A stretch of DNA of 64,000 nucleotides, from NCBI RefSeq assembly GCF_003073045.1, contig NC_037599.1, positions 20,278,555 to 20,342,554 on the forward strand. Direction: 5' to 3'. Source of the DNA: Pomacea canaliculata. Taxonomy: Eukaryota > Mollusca > Gastropoda > Architaenioglossa > Ampullariidae. The position numbers and the translations under genes are program-made. This document shows positions 49,953 through 62,019 of the stretch, piece after piece (within the stretch, counting starts at the first letter, position 1; each line of letters starts with the position of its first letter). The notes under the pieces are model-generated. The model searched no databases. It saw only the letters and a list, made by a program, of their open reading frames with translations, and had not been told where the DNA came from.

Positions 49953-50127
49953 CAGGGCTTCTGCTAAGGCTAAAATCTCTGGGGTCCCAGGGAGCCCTTC
50001 TTCAGATTTTTAAGGGGTCCCTGTTCTTCGCCCAAATTTGAATGGGACTCCATTGACGAAATATGAAGGGGTCCTCCAAACTTTTAATGCGTATTGTACG
50101 CAATTTTTTGCGTAAGCAGAAGCCCTG
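49953..50127. mobile_element. MITE with CAGGGCTTCTGCT ends
   Basis: Terminal inverted repeats CAGGGCTTCTGCTAAGGC at the left and GCGTAAGCAGAAGCCCTG at the right bound 175 bases without coding capacity. No clear target duplication remains. The ends resemble hAT-type MITEs seen in marine invertebrates, from memory. Confidence 0.8.
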
Positions 50128-51662
50128 CAGGCTTGTTTCTATCTTTCAATGTTCCCCATCAACCGATCTTTCATAAAGTAATGACCATAAATTGAAGTCT
50201 TTAATCCACTGGAAGCAACACAATAAATCATTCGCAATGTTTTAAACTCAGTAAAATTAAATGTAAGTTAAATTAGTTTGGTAACACTTTGATATTTAAA
50301 ATATGAAGTGTTTCCTAAAAAAAATTTGAGGAAATAGTTATAATCTTAAAGTCCTGGAAGCTGAAAGCTCCATGATAACATTTTCTGCCATAGTGTTTGA
50401 TGCTAGTTTTCAGGTTTTGGGAAAGTTGCTGCAGATGCGATATGCTTTTTCTTTTGAGTGCTGTTTAGAAGTATTACTTTTGTCTCTTTACAATCAACAA
50501 AAAATCAAAATACTGCTTAATGCTTGAAAAGTTGTTTCTATAAGTTATTAGTTTCTAAATTGCTTCAGAACATTGAATCAAATTGATATTTTGGCTGCAG
50601 TGAGATTTTTGCATGCTAGGGTATTTCATTGCATGTTCATGTACTAACGATAAGGGTCAAAGGAGATAAAAATGAGTTCTAAGATTTTGATACTTTTGAC
50701 ACATATTGCTGAGAATATGATGAACTATTGCTCGCCATTAAATGTTGATCCATGAATCTTGGATGCATTTAATGACAGAATCTTGGTTTGCAGTGAGTAC
50801 ATGAAAAAAAAAGTTATAAAAAAGCTATAAAGTTCCGAAAGTCATACACATTACATGAACTATTTTGTAGATGAATACTGTAGGGGTTATGCATGTTGTT
50901 CAGCTCTCTTAATGTTGGCCTAAAGAACTCAAAGAACATAAGTCAAGAAATTTGTTAACTAAAACACTGTGTTTAAGTTCTTAGGCTTTAGTTTTTTGTT
51001 TAGTGTTTTTAAAGTATTTCTATGTTGCCCATGTCATGCTATCAGCTAATCTTATTTCAGGGATATTTTGATGTTGAAAGCACTGCAGTATTATTTGTAT
51101 CATGAGCTTGTTGAACACGTGGACAAAATTATACCTGCTGAAAACAATTCCCACCATTTTAATGTTGTGAGCATTTAATTATTTCAAGAAAATTTGAAAT
51201 AAATTTGCACTTTCTAATTTGACTTTGGAATGCTGATTTGAAGAGGGATAAGCAGTGAGGATAATCGTGAATGAATTATCGTCAAACTTAAATGCATTTT
51301 TAAAATTTGCTTTTAGGGTACATTGTGGTGTGCAATGTGTTCTTAAAGTGCAGTGTGTTGTGCCATATGATTTATTTTTATGGTACAGTCTGCTGTGGTA
51401 TGTAATGTGTAAACCATAAAATGCATCAGTTTTTTGGAGTAAGGGAACTAACAGTCTTTTTTTTAAACAAAATGCATTTACCCCAATTATGACAGGCTAC
51501 TTCCCTTACATGCTGCCTGACCCCCTCCCCTGCACCATATTCCCGTCCCCTATCTCCTTCTTTCACAAACACTCTCAAAAGGTACATCTACAACAAAATC
51601 TAATAGAAATTTATTTTGCATATAATTCTGAATGTAGACTATTAGTCTATAAAACAATAACC

Positions 51663-51665
<3 letters not shown>

Positions 51666-51693
<28 letters not shown>
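51666..51693. repeat. 28-base T homopolymer
   Basis: An uninterrupted T-run. Read on the other strand it could be the poly(A) end of an old retroposed copy, but no such copy is recognisable beside it. Confidence 0.85.
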
Positions 51694-52369
51694 GATTGGA
51701 ACAACAAAGGATTTTGAATTTGGAAATAATCTCTTTCCAGCTCAATAGCCCCACTACTAGCCTTTCTGTGGTCTACAGACTATTTTAACCCACCACTTCA
51801 CTGTGTAGCAGTTTGCGAGTACAGATACTCTCCTGTTCAGTGTGGTAAACTTAATTTGCGCCTCCCCCCAAAGAGAAAGTGGAAAATAAATATTACTATC
51901 AAAAGAACAAAATATTTTAATGGAGATTTGTGTTTAAATACACTCTGTAAGTGCAGTTTAGTATCTAAATGTAGTGTGTAAATACGTACCGCCTATCATA
52001 CCAATCGGTTTGCCAGCTTAACTTCCGCATGACAGCAAACCGGACACAAGTAAAACGACTAGACTAGAATACCGACAAATACGGTTGCAAGAAATGCATG
52101 TTGTGCTCAGGGCGATTTCAAGTGGAAGACAAATGACACTTGTAAAGTCGTTTCAGTCCTTGCAGTAGCTGACAGTAAATGTTTTGAGGATGACTGACTC
52201 GCTCGTCTTGTCGAGTGGTATGTCTTGTGCTCTGGTGTGTATATGCTTTTCTCTGCATGGGTGCGCACGTTTATGAAAGAGCAAGAAAGCTGTGATTTGA
52301 GTGATGGTGAATGAATTTGTAACACGCAATTTGATGTTTATTGATAGTGTGTGCACGTGCGACTTCCGG

Positions 52370-52440
52370 CATGTACGGCTCCCAAAGCCCACCTTCCTTG
52401 GTGAGGGAAGCACGCTATAAATAAACATCATTGTTATTAT
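52370..52440 (+). repeat. SINE-like 3' tail fragment
   Basis: GGTGAGGGAAGCACGCTATA followed by AATAAACATCATTGTTATTAT resembles the AGCGCTATATAAAT...(ATT)n end of invertebrate SINEs. No head was found, and similarity to the tail at 36955 is limited to this layout. Confidence 0.45.
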
Positions 52441-52995
52441 AATTTTAGCAAACTACAGTATGGCAGTGTGACACACAGTAATGACTTGCTGTTGTATTGA
52501 TTGGTTTGACTCGGACCTGATTAGCTTGATGTGAATAATGTGACTCGACTCTGCGCGTGACTCGACTTAAAAATCCGCCATGGATGGTAATGTAAGCGAC
52601 TTTATTGTTCCCTGTGAAAGCCATCCATGAGCTTTTCTTAGCTGCATGCTTATTTTTAAAGGGGAGACACACTAACATTTACTGATTGACTATAACTACA
52701 TTTAAATACCTTTCAGGGCTAGAAAGAATAAATTCATCTTTCTATTCCAGGGATGTGTGCAATACCAAAGATGCAATGGAATGTTACTCCTTTCTCTTTG
52801 CCTAAATATTCTCTTCCCCCTCCCACATTTTGTATGCTTAACTATAATATTTAATTTAAAAAAAAATTAAATTCGTGTCCTGTTATTATAGGTGTATGAG
52901 TCATACTCCCAATTCAGATGTTTTAGTACTAAGCTCGAATTTTTAACGCAAATACGCTAAGCACATGTTGATGATAATTCTCTGCAAGGATAATA

Positions 52996-53225
52996 TTTGT
53001 GAATTGCTCTTTAACTTCCAACACTACTGCTTTGATTTAGATAATTTAAAATAATTATTCACCTCTGGTAACAATTTGTCTCATGTTTCATAATTTTCTT
53101 ATTTCATCTTGTAGGTCAAGATGGACAAAGACATAGTTTGTTGTGATGGGCTCTGAAAGCATGATATAATGTGCTTGTTATTTCAGTAAAGTTTTCTTAA
53201 CTAATAAATATTTTTTTAAATGTTA
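52996..53225 (+). repeat. Dispersed repeat, copy B
   Basis: Second copy of the repeat at 49523, same orientation, 3.5 kb away and about 240 bases before the sulfatase TATA box. It shares GTGAATTGCT, ACTTCCAACACT, TTTCATAATTTTCT and GATGGGCTCTGAA with small changes. Confidence 0.7.
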
Positions 53226-53461
53226 TTTTAAAGCGTGGCTACAACCCAACAATATCAAGGGATGCAATCGAGTCTGATCTGACGCATCTACACAGTTATC
53301 GAACCTGAGGGCGTCGACCTAGTTTGATGTTGATCGAAGGAATGTACTGCGAATCTCGGGGCGGACAACAGCTGACAACTTATTAAACTGACAACTAATC
53401 AGAGCCATCGTGACGAACACGACGCATGTGATAATGATTCAGACCCAGGTAGACAAAGGCG

Positions 53462-53469
53462 TATAAATA
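53462..53469 (+). promoter_or_regulatory. TATA box of the sulfatase gene
   Basis: TATAAATA, a canonical TATA box, lies 99 bases before the ATG at 53561. A start site about 30 bases downstream (near 53492) would give a leader of roughly 70 bases with no splice signals needed. Confidence 0.7.
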
Positions 53470-53560
53470 CAGGTGACAGCCGATTAGCTGTGTGTCTGGA
53501 GAAATACATTTGTGGTCGCAAACTCAACCTGCCAAAAATTTGAGAAAGACTGTCGACAAG

Positions 53561-56500
53561 ATGAAACCCGCCATTGTTATTTGCATGGCTCTTTTAACAT
53601 TTTACCAGCCGCTAGTGACGTCGAAAAATCCTCACATTCTCTTCATCGTGGCAGACGATCTGGGCTGGAACGATGTGGGTTTTCGAAATTCTGAAATCCA
53701 CTCGCCAACCTTAGACAAAATGGCGGAAGCTGGAATTATCCTCAATTCTTCGTATGTGCAGCCCGTATGCTCACCCTCCCGGGCATCCTTCATGTCGAGC
53801 TACTTTCCCTTCCGGCTGGGCCTGCAGCACAAGACCATCATTGCCAGCCAGAAAGCCTACCTGCCCGCTGACGTCATCACCCTCCCGCAACGGCTGCGCG
53901 AGCTGGGTTACGCCACACACATCGTGGGCAAGTGGCACCTAGGCTTCTGCAACTGGAACTATACCCCGACTTTCAGGGGGTTTGATTCCTTCTACGGCTT
54001 CTACAACGCCAGAGAGGACTACTACAATCACACCGGCAGCCGCGATGCCTATGACTTCCGGTCCAACACATCCGTGGAAGTCGCTGCCAAGGGACACTAC
54101 TCCGCTGACCTGTTCTCGGCGAAGGTAGTGGAGATAATCAAGAGCCACGATCCCTCGCGGCCTCTCTTCATTTACCTCCCTTTCCAGTCTGTCCACGACC
54201 CGTTGCAGGTTCCTGAGGAGTACGTGCAGCGGTACTGTTCAAAGGTGGTCAAGGAGTCGAGGCGGTTGTACTGCGGGATGGTGGCTGCCCTGGATGAGGC
54301 GGTGACCAACGTCACTAGCACCATGCAGGAGGCGGGGCTGTGGGAAGATACAATCGTATTCTTCACAACCGACAACGGCGGGCCGATCCCTGAAGGTGAG
54401 ATAAAGTAAGGTGACCAGACGTCCTGCATTAGGCGGGACAGTCCCGCTTTTGACCTCGTGTCCCGCCTGCTCATCGGGCGGGACGCCCAATGTCCCGCTT
54501 TCTGGCTTTCTGGAAAGACCATCAAATGTCCCGGTTGTCTTTAAAAATCTGAATACCGTACGCTGATTCGGCGTTCTTTGACGGTGACGACACCATCATC
54601 GGCACGTGTCCCGCTTTCGCCCCCGAAACGTCTGGTCACCTTAGATAAAGACATTTACCTGAAACAGGTAAAACTCGTCAAAGACGAAATGCTTTCTTTC
54701 TTACATGTAGCGGTTCAAGCAGTGACACTTTTTTGTGGGCTGAAGCCTGTTTGACTCGGGTCTGGGAATAGGTGAAGGATAAACATTAATCATGTAATTT
54801 AAGTAAGCTAAACTTCGGAGGAGTATGTTAGCGAGGTCTGATTTGAGTTCATTTGAATCCGTTCTGGTTTTGTTTCTACCTGCTTGTGGGTTAAGTTTCT
54901 ATTTACTTTGTTTGGCAAGTATTATACAGCAGGTAACAGAAACATTTATTTCAATGTACTCTCTTCTCTCTTCATACATTCTATACTTGTAAAAACACCG
55001 TCATATTCGCAGAAATTAGTTCACACAAACAGAAAGAAAGAGAAACACCACTAAGCTTTTACTGCATGATTTTTTTTTTTCTGTCCACATATATGGCAAA
55101 ATTTTTATTTGAGACAAAGGTTTTTTTTATTTCAGGGGCAGACAATTGGCCACTAAGAGGGTCGAAGGGTACTCTGTGGGAAGGAGGAACCCGCGGTACA
55201 GCTTTTATCTACAGCCAAAGCTGGCTAAACAAGACAGGATACACCTACAACGGATTATTTCATGCCGTGGACTGGTATCCGACCATCTTGTCGGCTGCTG
55301 CCGGCAGCAAGGCCAATGTAAATAACTAATTTATAATTTTTAAATTTTATGCTTTTATTTTCACTAAACATTTCATGTGAGAACATGCTAATGATGACAC
55401 TTTAGACAATTTGTGAACCACATGAAAGATTCAAGTTTGTGATTGATGGGTTTTAGTTTCATGGTAGGTTTGCATTTGTCTCCCTTGCATTGCACCCGAA
55501 GTAGAAAAAAAAAAAAAAACACCAAACAAACAAACCAGAACGAGCGTAAAGTACAAATTCGCTTCCGGCTTAACTACCAATATTAAGAACAGCAGACGGA
55601 GGTACAAAAGCTTGTGCTTTATGGTCTCTGGTGTTTTTAGTTTATGGGCTGTAGGTCATGGGAAGTGAAGGTTGAGGACTTTGCCAAGAGAGAGAGAGAG
55701 AAAAAAAAAAGTATTAAAGTAGCAATTTAATTGCTAGTTTGTTGATGACAAAAATTGTTATCTCGGTTCTAGACACTAAACTGCTAGATGGTTCACTGAG
55801 ACCTGACAGCCCACAACTTAAAGAGGCTAAGAACAGGTTTAGGCAGACAACCAGCACAAAGATAGTAAATACTGCTAGCATTCAATATCTTTGGCCATCA
55901 GTTTGGACAGATGAGTCCGTGGTAGAAGTAGAAGATGCACAATGGAGCCATCAACAATGTGACTTAGAGCAAGGCTTCCAAGTACAACGCTTGTACACAA
56001 GAGGAAATATTAATAAAATATCAATAAACACCCCTCAGAGCTTTAGCATGCAACCGTCGACATGCTAACAACAAATTTTAAGCCTCTAATTGAGTGTTAC
56101 AACGTGCAAAGACATTAACAACACAAGACACAATTCAATACAGTACAAGTGGCCCGTTGAAGCAAAAGGAAAAAAAAGACATCAAACCGAATAAAATGTT
56201 AATTTATTATAATGAGGGTTAACTACGTACGATCGTCACTTCTCATTGGTGGCATTTCCATAGACTAGCCTTGTCAGCTCAGTCCACAGCATTGTGCAAT
56301 TTCACAGAAAATGAAACACGTGCTTGTGTTGGGTAATTGCAGTTAACTACTTTTTCTAACAAAAGTATGAAAGTGAGATCCTTCATCAAACAAAGAAAAC
56401 AAAACAGATCGATGATGTAACAAACATTATCTTTACTACGATGATAAGAAGACAACTTTTGTAGAGGTGGTGTACATGACTTCTAAGACCTGTAAAATCC

Positions 56501-57419
56501 TCCATTTTGTTTAAAAAGCTGTTCTTTGTCCACCACAGCACCTGTTAGAGAAAACCGATATCGACGGAATTAGCCAATGGCAGGCTCTGTTACAAAACGG
56601 CCCCAGCCCTCGAGACGAGTTTGTGTATAACATTGACGAAATCGATCAGAACGGAGCTCTGCGATTGGGTCGTTATAAGCTGATTGAAGGAAGACCAGGC
56701 ACCATAGGTCAGGATGTCGAGGAAACGGACGACCTCAACATTTATGACGAGGCGTGGGACAGGGCAGTTGATTCTTCTGACATGTCGACGGAAGGTAAAA
56801 CGTCCAAGCTGTTTGTTAGCTTTGCCTTTTGGTTTGTCAACATTTCAAGCACTCAGTTTATCGTGTAATAATAATAAAAAAAGTCCCATGAGGCTTGTTT
56901 ATGCTCAAACTATTGACCTCGCAATTTTTTTTGAAAATTGCTCACATAATGTTATCCCCCCCTCCCCGGGTGATTTTGTTGATATTTATTATTTTAAACA
57001 ATGAGGAACATGTGTTTGTGTGTGTGTGTGTGAGAGAGAGAGAAAAGTAAAGTTTCATCAACATATTTACCGGCATATGCAAGCTGCGTGCTTTCTCATT
57101 CTTGTGTTCGACACGATCTCACCTTTGTTATCGTGCCACCTGTCCGATTAAAGTAGCCCCCACCTGTCGCTGAGACTACCTTTTTGTTCATCTGCCGCTT
57201 GTTGCCGCAGGTGCCGTTCCGACCTACCAACTGTACGACATCGAGGCCGACCCGACTGAGACCACCGACATCGCAGACAAGTACCCGGATGTGACACGCC
57301 AGCTTCAGGCGAGGCTGGCAGACTGGAAGAAGTTGCTGGTTCCCGCTAACTTCCCGCCTCCTGACCCTGCGTCGGATCCGAAGAACTTTGATGGGGTGTG
57401 GTCACCTGGTTGGTGTTAA
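53561..57419 (+). CDS. Arylsulfatase B-like lysosomal/secreted sulfatase, complete, four exons
   Basis: Exons 53561-54395, 55136-55317, 56539-56794 and 57211-57419 (TAA) join in phase (1, 0, 1) to 493 residues. A signal peptide (MKPAIVICMALLTFYQPLVTS) leads into PHILFIVADDLGWNDVG, whose two Asp (about 32-33) bind calcium. The sulfatase signature CSPSR follows with Cys 70, the residue converted to formylglycine. GKWHLG and TTDNGG (Asp 271, Asn 272) complete the active site, and GTLWEGGTRG lies in exon 2. The closest match in style is the arylsulfatase B/I/J group, which removes sulfate from N-acetylgalactosamine 4-sulfate or related glycans in lysosomes or outside the cell. All visible catalytic residues are intact. 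The upstream GTG at 53492 is not the start; the ATG at 53561 opens the signal peptide. Substrate is not determined. Confidence 0.95.
54407..54642. mobile_element. hAT-type MITE 11 bases inside sulfatase intron 1
   Basis: Ends AAGGTGACCAGACGT and ACGTCTGGTCACCTT are inverted copies around about 235 bases. AGATAAAG stands directly before (54399-54406) and after (54643-54650) as an 8-base target duplication. The left duplication is part of the splice donor region (G|GTGAGATAAAG), so the element landed just after the donor and left it intact. The inside has repeated GTCCCGC motifs and no coding capacity. Confidence 0.9.
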
Positions 57420-60400
57420 CAGGAAGAAGTTGAGATGACTAAAAAAGAAAATGTCCACTAAACGGGTAGATTCTTTTCCTGCCTGCTGGTGCTTCATTTC
57501 ACAAAACAGAAATATTGGTCTTACTTAGACCACCTCTTACATATACTCTACAATATAGGTGCTTAAGGAGTCCAAAACTCTAGTTTTTCATGCTGTAAGG
57601 CACATTTGACATAAACTTTATGTTGATGCTGACACTGTGTGAGGGGGAGAGAAGTGTGAGTGATTGGGGGAGAGTAGGTGAGTGTGTGAGATGAATCGGG
57701 TGAGTGAAAGTGTGTGTGTGAGCGAGAGAGAGGGAGGGTGTGTACGAGTGTACTAGTGATTGGGTGAGTAGGTGAGTGGGTGAGAGTAAGGGATTGGGTG
57801 TGAGTGTGAGTGGGCGAGTGAAAGTAAGTGTGATTGGGTGAGGCAGAATGAGTGATTGGGTGAGGTGAACAACAGAGTGAGCGAATGAGGGAGTTAAAAG
57901 CCACAACAAGCCCAAGAGGTGTTTACACGATTAAGCTTCAGGGATTTTTGCATACAAATATGTTTCTTAAAAACACGCAGATGCATAAGACTATTATCAA
58001 CAACGCTGCAGAAAAACATAAAAATCAAAAACAACAACAGCACAATATTAAACACTTATTGCTGTTTGACTCGTCTCCGTAAACAGTCCTCTCAAAACAC
58101 ACTTGAGCACCAAGTCCCACGGTCTCGCCGGTGATATATCTGTGTATATATATATTTAAATGACTTGTCCTGTATCCTTCTTAGTGCATGAAGTGCTTCT
58201 ATATCGAGAGCATGACAACGTGTGCATGCGTGGGTATGTGTGCGTGCGAGGGTGTAAAGAGGTGCGCGGTAGTGTTTGTGAATCTGTCAAGTTGCCTAGT
58301 TTGAATTTAGTTGCACAGGAGGGACAACCCAGCTGCTAGGGGGGGGGGGGTTCTTTGCTCGTTAAGTAAAATGATTCAGTCACGTGACCATCAGCATGTC
58401 TGTCAAAGGTCAACGTCTCCTTGGCGGCTGATGTGAAATCCTCCTGCTCCAGTTTTGAACCTTGCTCCACGTGTTCAGACGTTTTGAAGCGTTCATTAAA
58501 ACACTTTTTACAAAAACAATTTCTTCTCATTGTATTGCAGTCAAGGATGTGTCGCAACAGGGTTTTCAGAAATGTCGACTGAATCGTATAAACTGTCAGA
58601 ATTGGTGCAATCAATACAAAAAGCAAAGCAAGATTGCTATAATTATTGATGGCAATGTTGTAATAATGCCATTGTTTCAAGTCGGGTAGGAATGTGCCAA
58701 TGAACTCATAAGCAATAGCAGCAAAATGCTTTCGTACAGTAACAAAATCTTTTGATAATGGCGGTCATCGTGATCAGGTAAACATAGACTAACAAATATC
58801 AACACTGAGTCACTACTCAGTCACATACACGTCATCGTGCCAGTGCTGCGTGCGCACGCGCGTGTGTATGTGTGTACGTGCTTTGCTGGCCTGATATAAT
58901 ATAATGATATAATATAGGTGCGTGCATGGTGGGTTTGGGGTATTTGATTTTTCTTAGGCGTGTTCACATGGGTATTCTCTGTGTGTGTGTGTTCGCGAGG
59001 AAGAGAGAAAGGTAGTGCGTGCACGCGTGCGAATGTGAGAGAGATATAGGGAGAGAGAACGAGACACACGCACACTCATACACATGCACACATGCACACC
59101 AGATTATGGAAGGGTCGACCATTACCAGCGAACGGTTCAATGCCTCAAATAATTTAACTGCTCTGTTCACCCTTTTGTGCAGCTCGAGGGTGAAATAGCA
59201 GCACCACATTCAAACACTGAACAACAACCCCTACACAAATTATTTCTTTTTTTTTTATATTCTTTTCGCGCGCGCATGTATCTTCAGTCTTGTTAAAGGT
59301 GTCTTCGGCTTCGAGTACAAAACTTTACGACTGTACTTGCCGCTTGAGGGCGCTCCTCGCTTTGACCGCCAGACCATTTCCAACCTACAAGTGAAATGGT
59401 GAATGTCTGAAAATTAAAGAGCCGAGAAAGGTGTTCTTACCTATGTCGATCTTGTAGACACATGGTGACCCCCTCGTACAAACTTCTGCCTGAGCTTGAG
59501 TGAAGCCTTGTGCAGACTCCACTATTGTTAGTGAGGACTGGAAAGGGTAATGCTAGGGTAATGGAATACGTGCGTGCGTGCTGCCTACATGTGTGTATGT
59601 GTGAGGGGAGAGACTTAAAAACAGCAACAGGATGGACACAAACAGACATGACATGACATGACATATTTTTATTGCTTCAAACCGCTCCAATGCAGGTAAG
59701 CAGATAGATAAACGAGCAACAGGCATGACCAGTAAGGGGTGGACTCCAATAACACATTTTGGAGTGAAATTACCTGTTTAAAGCGACAGCGAGGATCGCT
59801 TTTCAGCCTACCTTCCTTGTCGACGTATGGTGTTCCCCACAGGTCATAGGTCACCAGCATATAGAGTGTTCTAGACATCAGTTTCTATCTTGAGAAAGAG
59901 ACAGCTGCACGTGGAGGTAATTTCGAACTGGGTAATGTCTTGGTAATGATTAGGTAATATCTGAATAATGTTTGAGCATGATTATGAAAAGAAAGCCAAG
60001 CCAGAGGAGTTGTTCGATCAAAGATCTTTAGGAGTAGAAATGTTTTGTTTCTTCCCAGACTGCTTTGCCCTCCTTCATACAAAAAAACCAGATGTCCTGA
60101 ATTCCTTGTGCGAGTAAATTGAAAGCAGCGACAGACAAGTTCACGATGGGTCACAGCAGCAGGTCTTACAACACTACCGCTTTAATACTGAACTGAGAGA
60201 ATGCAGTCGAGGGTGACACTGAGGCTGCATCTCCAGTGTCCCGTATCTGTTTCAGGAAAACAAAAAGTTCAGCGAATGTTGTCTAGGCACGGAATGAAAC
60301 GATAATTCTCGGTGTTTCGTCTGATGTCGCACGTGGTGCTTGTGGGACTACTTTCCCTAACGGCTCTACTTAGCTTCTGTCAGATACGGTTGGGTGATGC

Positions 60401-61760
60401 AGGGCTTTGTAATGCATGACTTTGCATGACTATGCTCTATAACTCGGGAAATTTCCAATGCCAATTAATGTATGAAAGTTGTAATATACATTTTGTATTA
60501 CCATGTAATGCATGATGTTTGCTACGTAACCAAAGGATTTGCAATGTAATGCAATAAATGGCTTTGTATCCAATGAACACCATTTCTGTAAAGCAGAACA
60601 TTTGTAATGCTATCTATTGTATGGAGTTTTTATTTCAATATAATTAATATGTTCTAGCATTATTTCTAATGGACTAACGTCCTTCATAATTGATTCTCAC
60701 ATTCTGTGTGATTTTTGATGAGAGGGGAGCACTAGTTCTATCCGGTTTCGTTTGTCGCTACTATATTTTGTTAAGAAATGTGTAGAACATTCTGACTGGG
60801 TTTTATCAGTAATAAGCAACCTCATTTTAATTGTTTACAAAAGCACATGACAAGCCGGTTGCAGCGGTACATGTTTTCAATGCTGTTGGGATAGTCGATA
60901 ATTCGATGATCACCAAGCCACGCATCGTATGCTCTAATAAATGTGATTTGTACAAAATTAAAATCGTGTAAATTTGAGACAATAACCAATAAAATAAAAG
61001 TAGACCCAGTTTGGGTGTTATCAAACTTTAAACGCGTCTTAATTTGAAAATTTAATTACAAAATATTTACCTTTTAATTTATTCTTTATACGTTTCATTG
61101 GAAGGAAGGAACATTGAAAGGGATTTCTTTGTGTTTTATTGCTTACCCATCAGTTTTGATTTGAGGTGATTGGATTCATTACATCCATTTCTTAGATATA
61201 TGGACATAAAGATTTGGTATGCATGTGGAATTAGACCGATTCAGTCCACATAAAACTGAAGGAGTCATTCAACCCTTAGGAGCTGGAAGCTGGAGCTGTG
61301 CACAGAGTGTGGTATTCCCTGTGTTCAACCCTCGTTTATTTGACATCCTGTGGCTAGACGACGATATAACAGCTAGTAGACATTTTCTCGATGGTCAGCT
61401 ATCAGCAAGGTTCGTGGTGGGTCTTATTATCCGCAGATTTATAGCTTCCTTTATACAGAATGCTTTTTAAACATTTATATCCACTTAGCATAATGAAATG
61501 TCCGTTCATTACTTTGTAGTCTAGATTTATCGCTTGTTTTATAAAGAATGTTTTTTTTATTCATTTTGCATAATGTCAATGTTCGCTCCACACGTAGTGG
61601 GATTAATTGAAGGGCGACTTAGCACAGTCTCACAAAGATCGCATATTCACGCACCAAAAAAATAAACAATAACAACAACTTTAAGGATATTAAAGGTACA
61701 GGATAGTATAGCAGTCAAAGTGCATTCCGATATCTTGTTTCAGACATTTTCTGCTTGACT
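57420..61760. other. Region downstream of the sulfatase gene, no recognised gene
   Basis: AT-rich and simple-repeat DNA. It includes a GAGTG/GATTGGGTGA minisatellite-like stretch (57642-57870), a 12-base G-run (58339-58350), GT/CG and GA runs (58850-59090) and repeated TGTAATGCAT strings near 60400-60620. No AATAAA close to the sulfatase stop was found. ORFs here lack recognisable domains. Confidence 0.5.
57642..57870. repeat. Degenerate GTGAGTGATTGGGTGAG repeat
   Basis: Irregular units of GTGAGTG and GATTGGGTGAG over about 230 bases. Minus-strand ORFs rich in Thr/His/Leu here come from the repeat. Confidence 0.75.
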
Positions 61761-61766
61761 TCGCCA

Positions 61767-61958
61767 CTACGCCATGTGCATGACCTCCCCTTCTTTATCC
61801 AGTGGCGACGCTTTCACGTCTGCTACGGGATCCGCCTCGTCAGCGCTCGACACAGGGCTTTCCTGGCGTGACACGACTGACTCGCAGTTCGGGGTGGTGA
61901 TATGGTGGTGGTTGTAGAGGGTGGAGGCCAGTGGGACTGTTGTGTGGGAAGCTTTGCG
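61767..61958 (-). CDS. Possible terminal coding exon of an unknown gene
   Basis: On the minus strand an open stretch ends at TAG 61769-61767. It is GC-richer than its surroundings and ends in a plausible acidic tail (SADEADPVADVKASPLDKEG). An acceptor-like CACACAACAG could start the exon near 61937, giving about 55 residues. There is no ATG, so further exons would have to lie at higher coordinates; I found none. It could equally be chance open sequence. No family recognised. Confidence 0.25.
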   Translation of the reverse strand, partial: RKASHTTVPLASTLYNHHHITTPNCESVVSRQESPVSSADEADPVADVKASPLDKEGEVMHMA

Positions 61959-62019
61959 TCAGTCGGTGCCGTGAAAAGGACCAGCGACGAGAAACAAACT
62001 TAGTTGACCGTTTCCTACA

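Larger units (their letters stand above)
48809..52980. other. 3' UTR of the CREC gene and following AT-rich spacer
   Basis: No further coding exon seen. Contents are a MITE (49953-50127), one copy of a dispersed repeat (49523-49756), an AATAAA at 51198-51203 that could end a long 3' UTR, a 28-base T-run (51666-51693) and a SINE-like tail (52370-52440). Confidence 0.5.
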
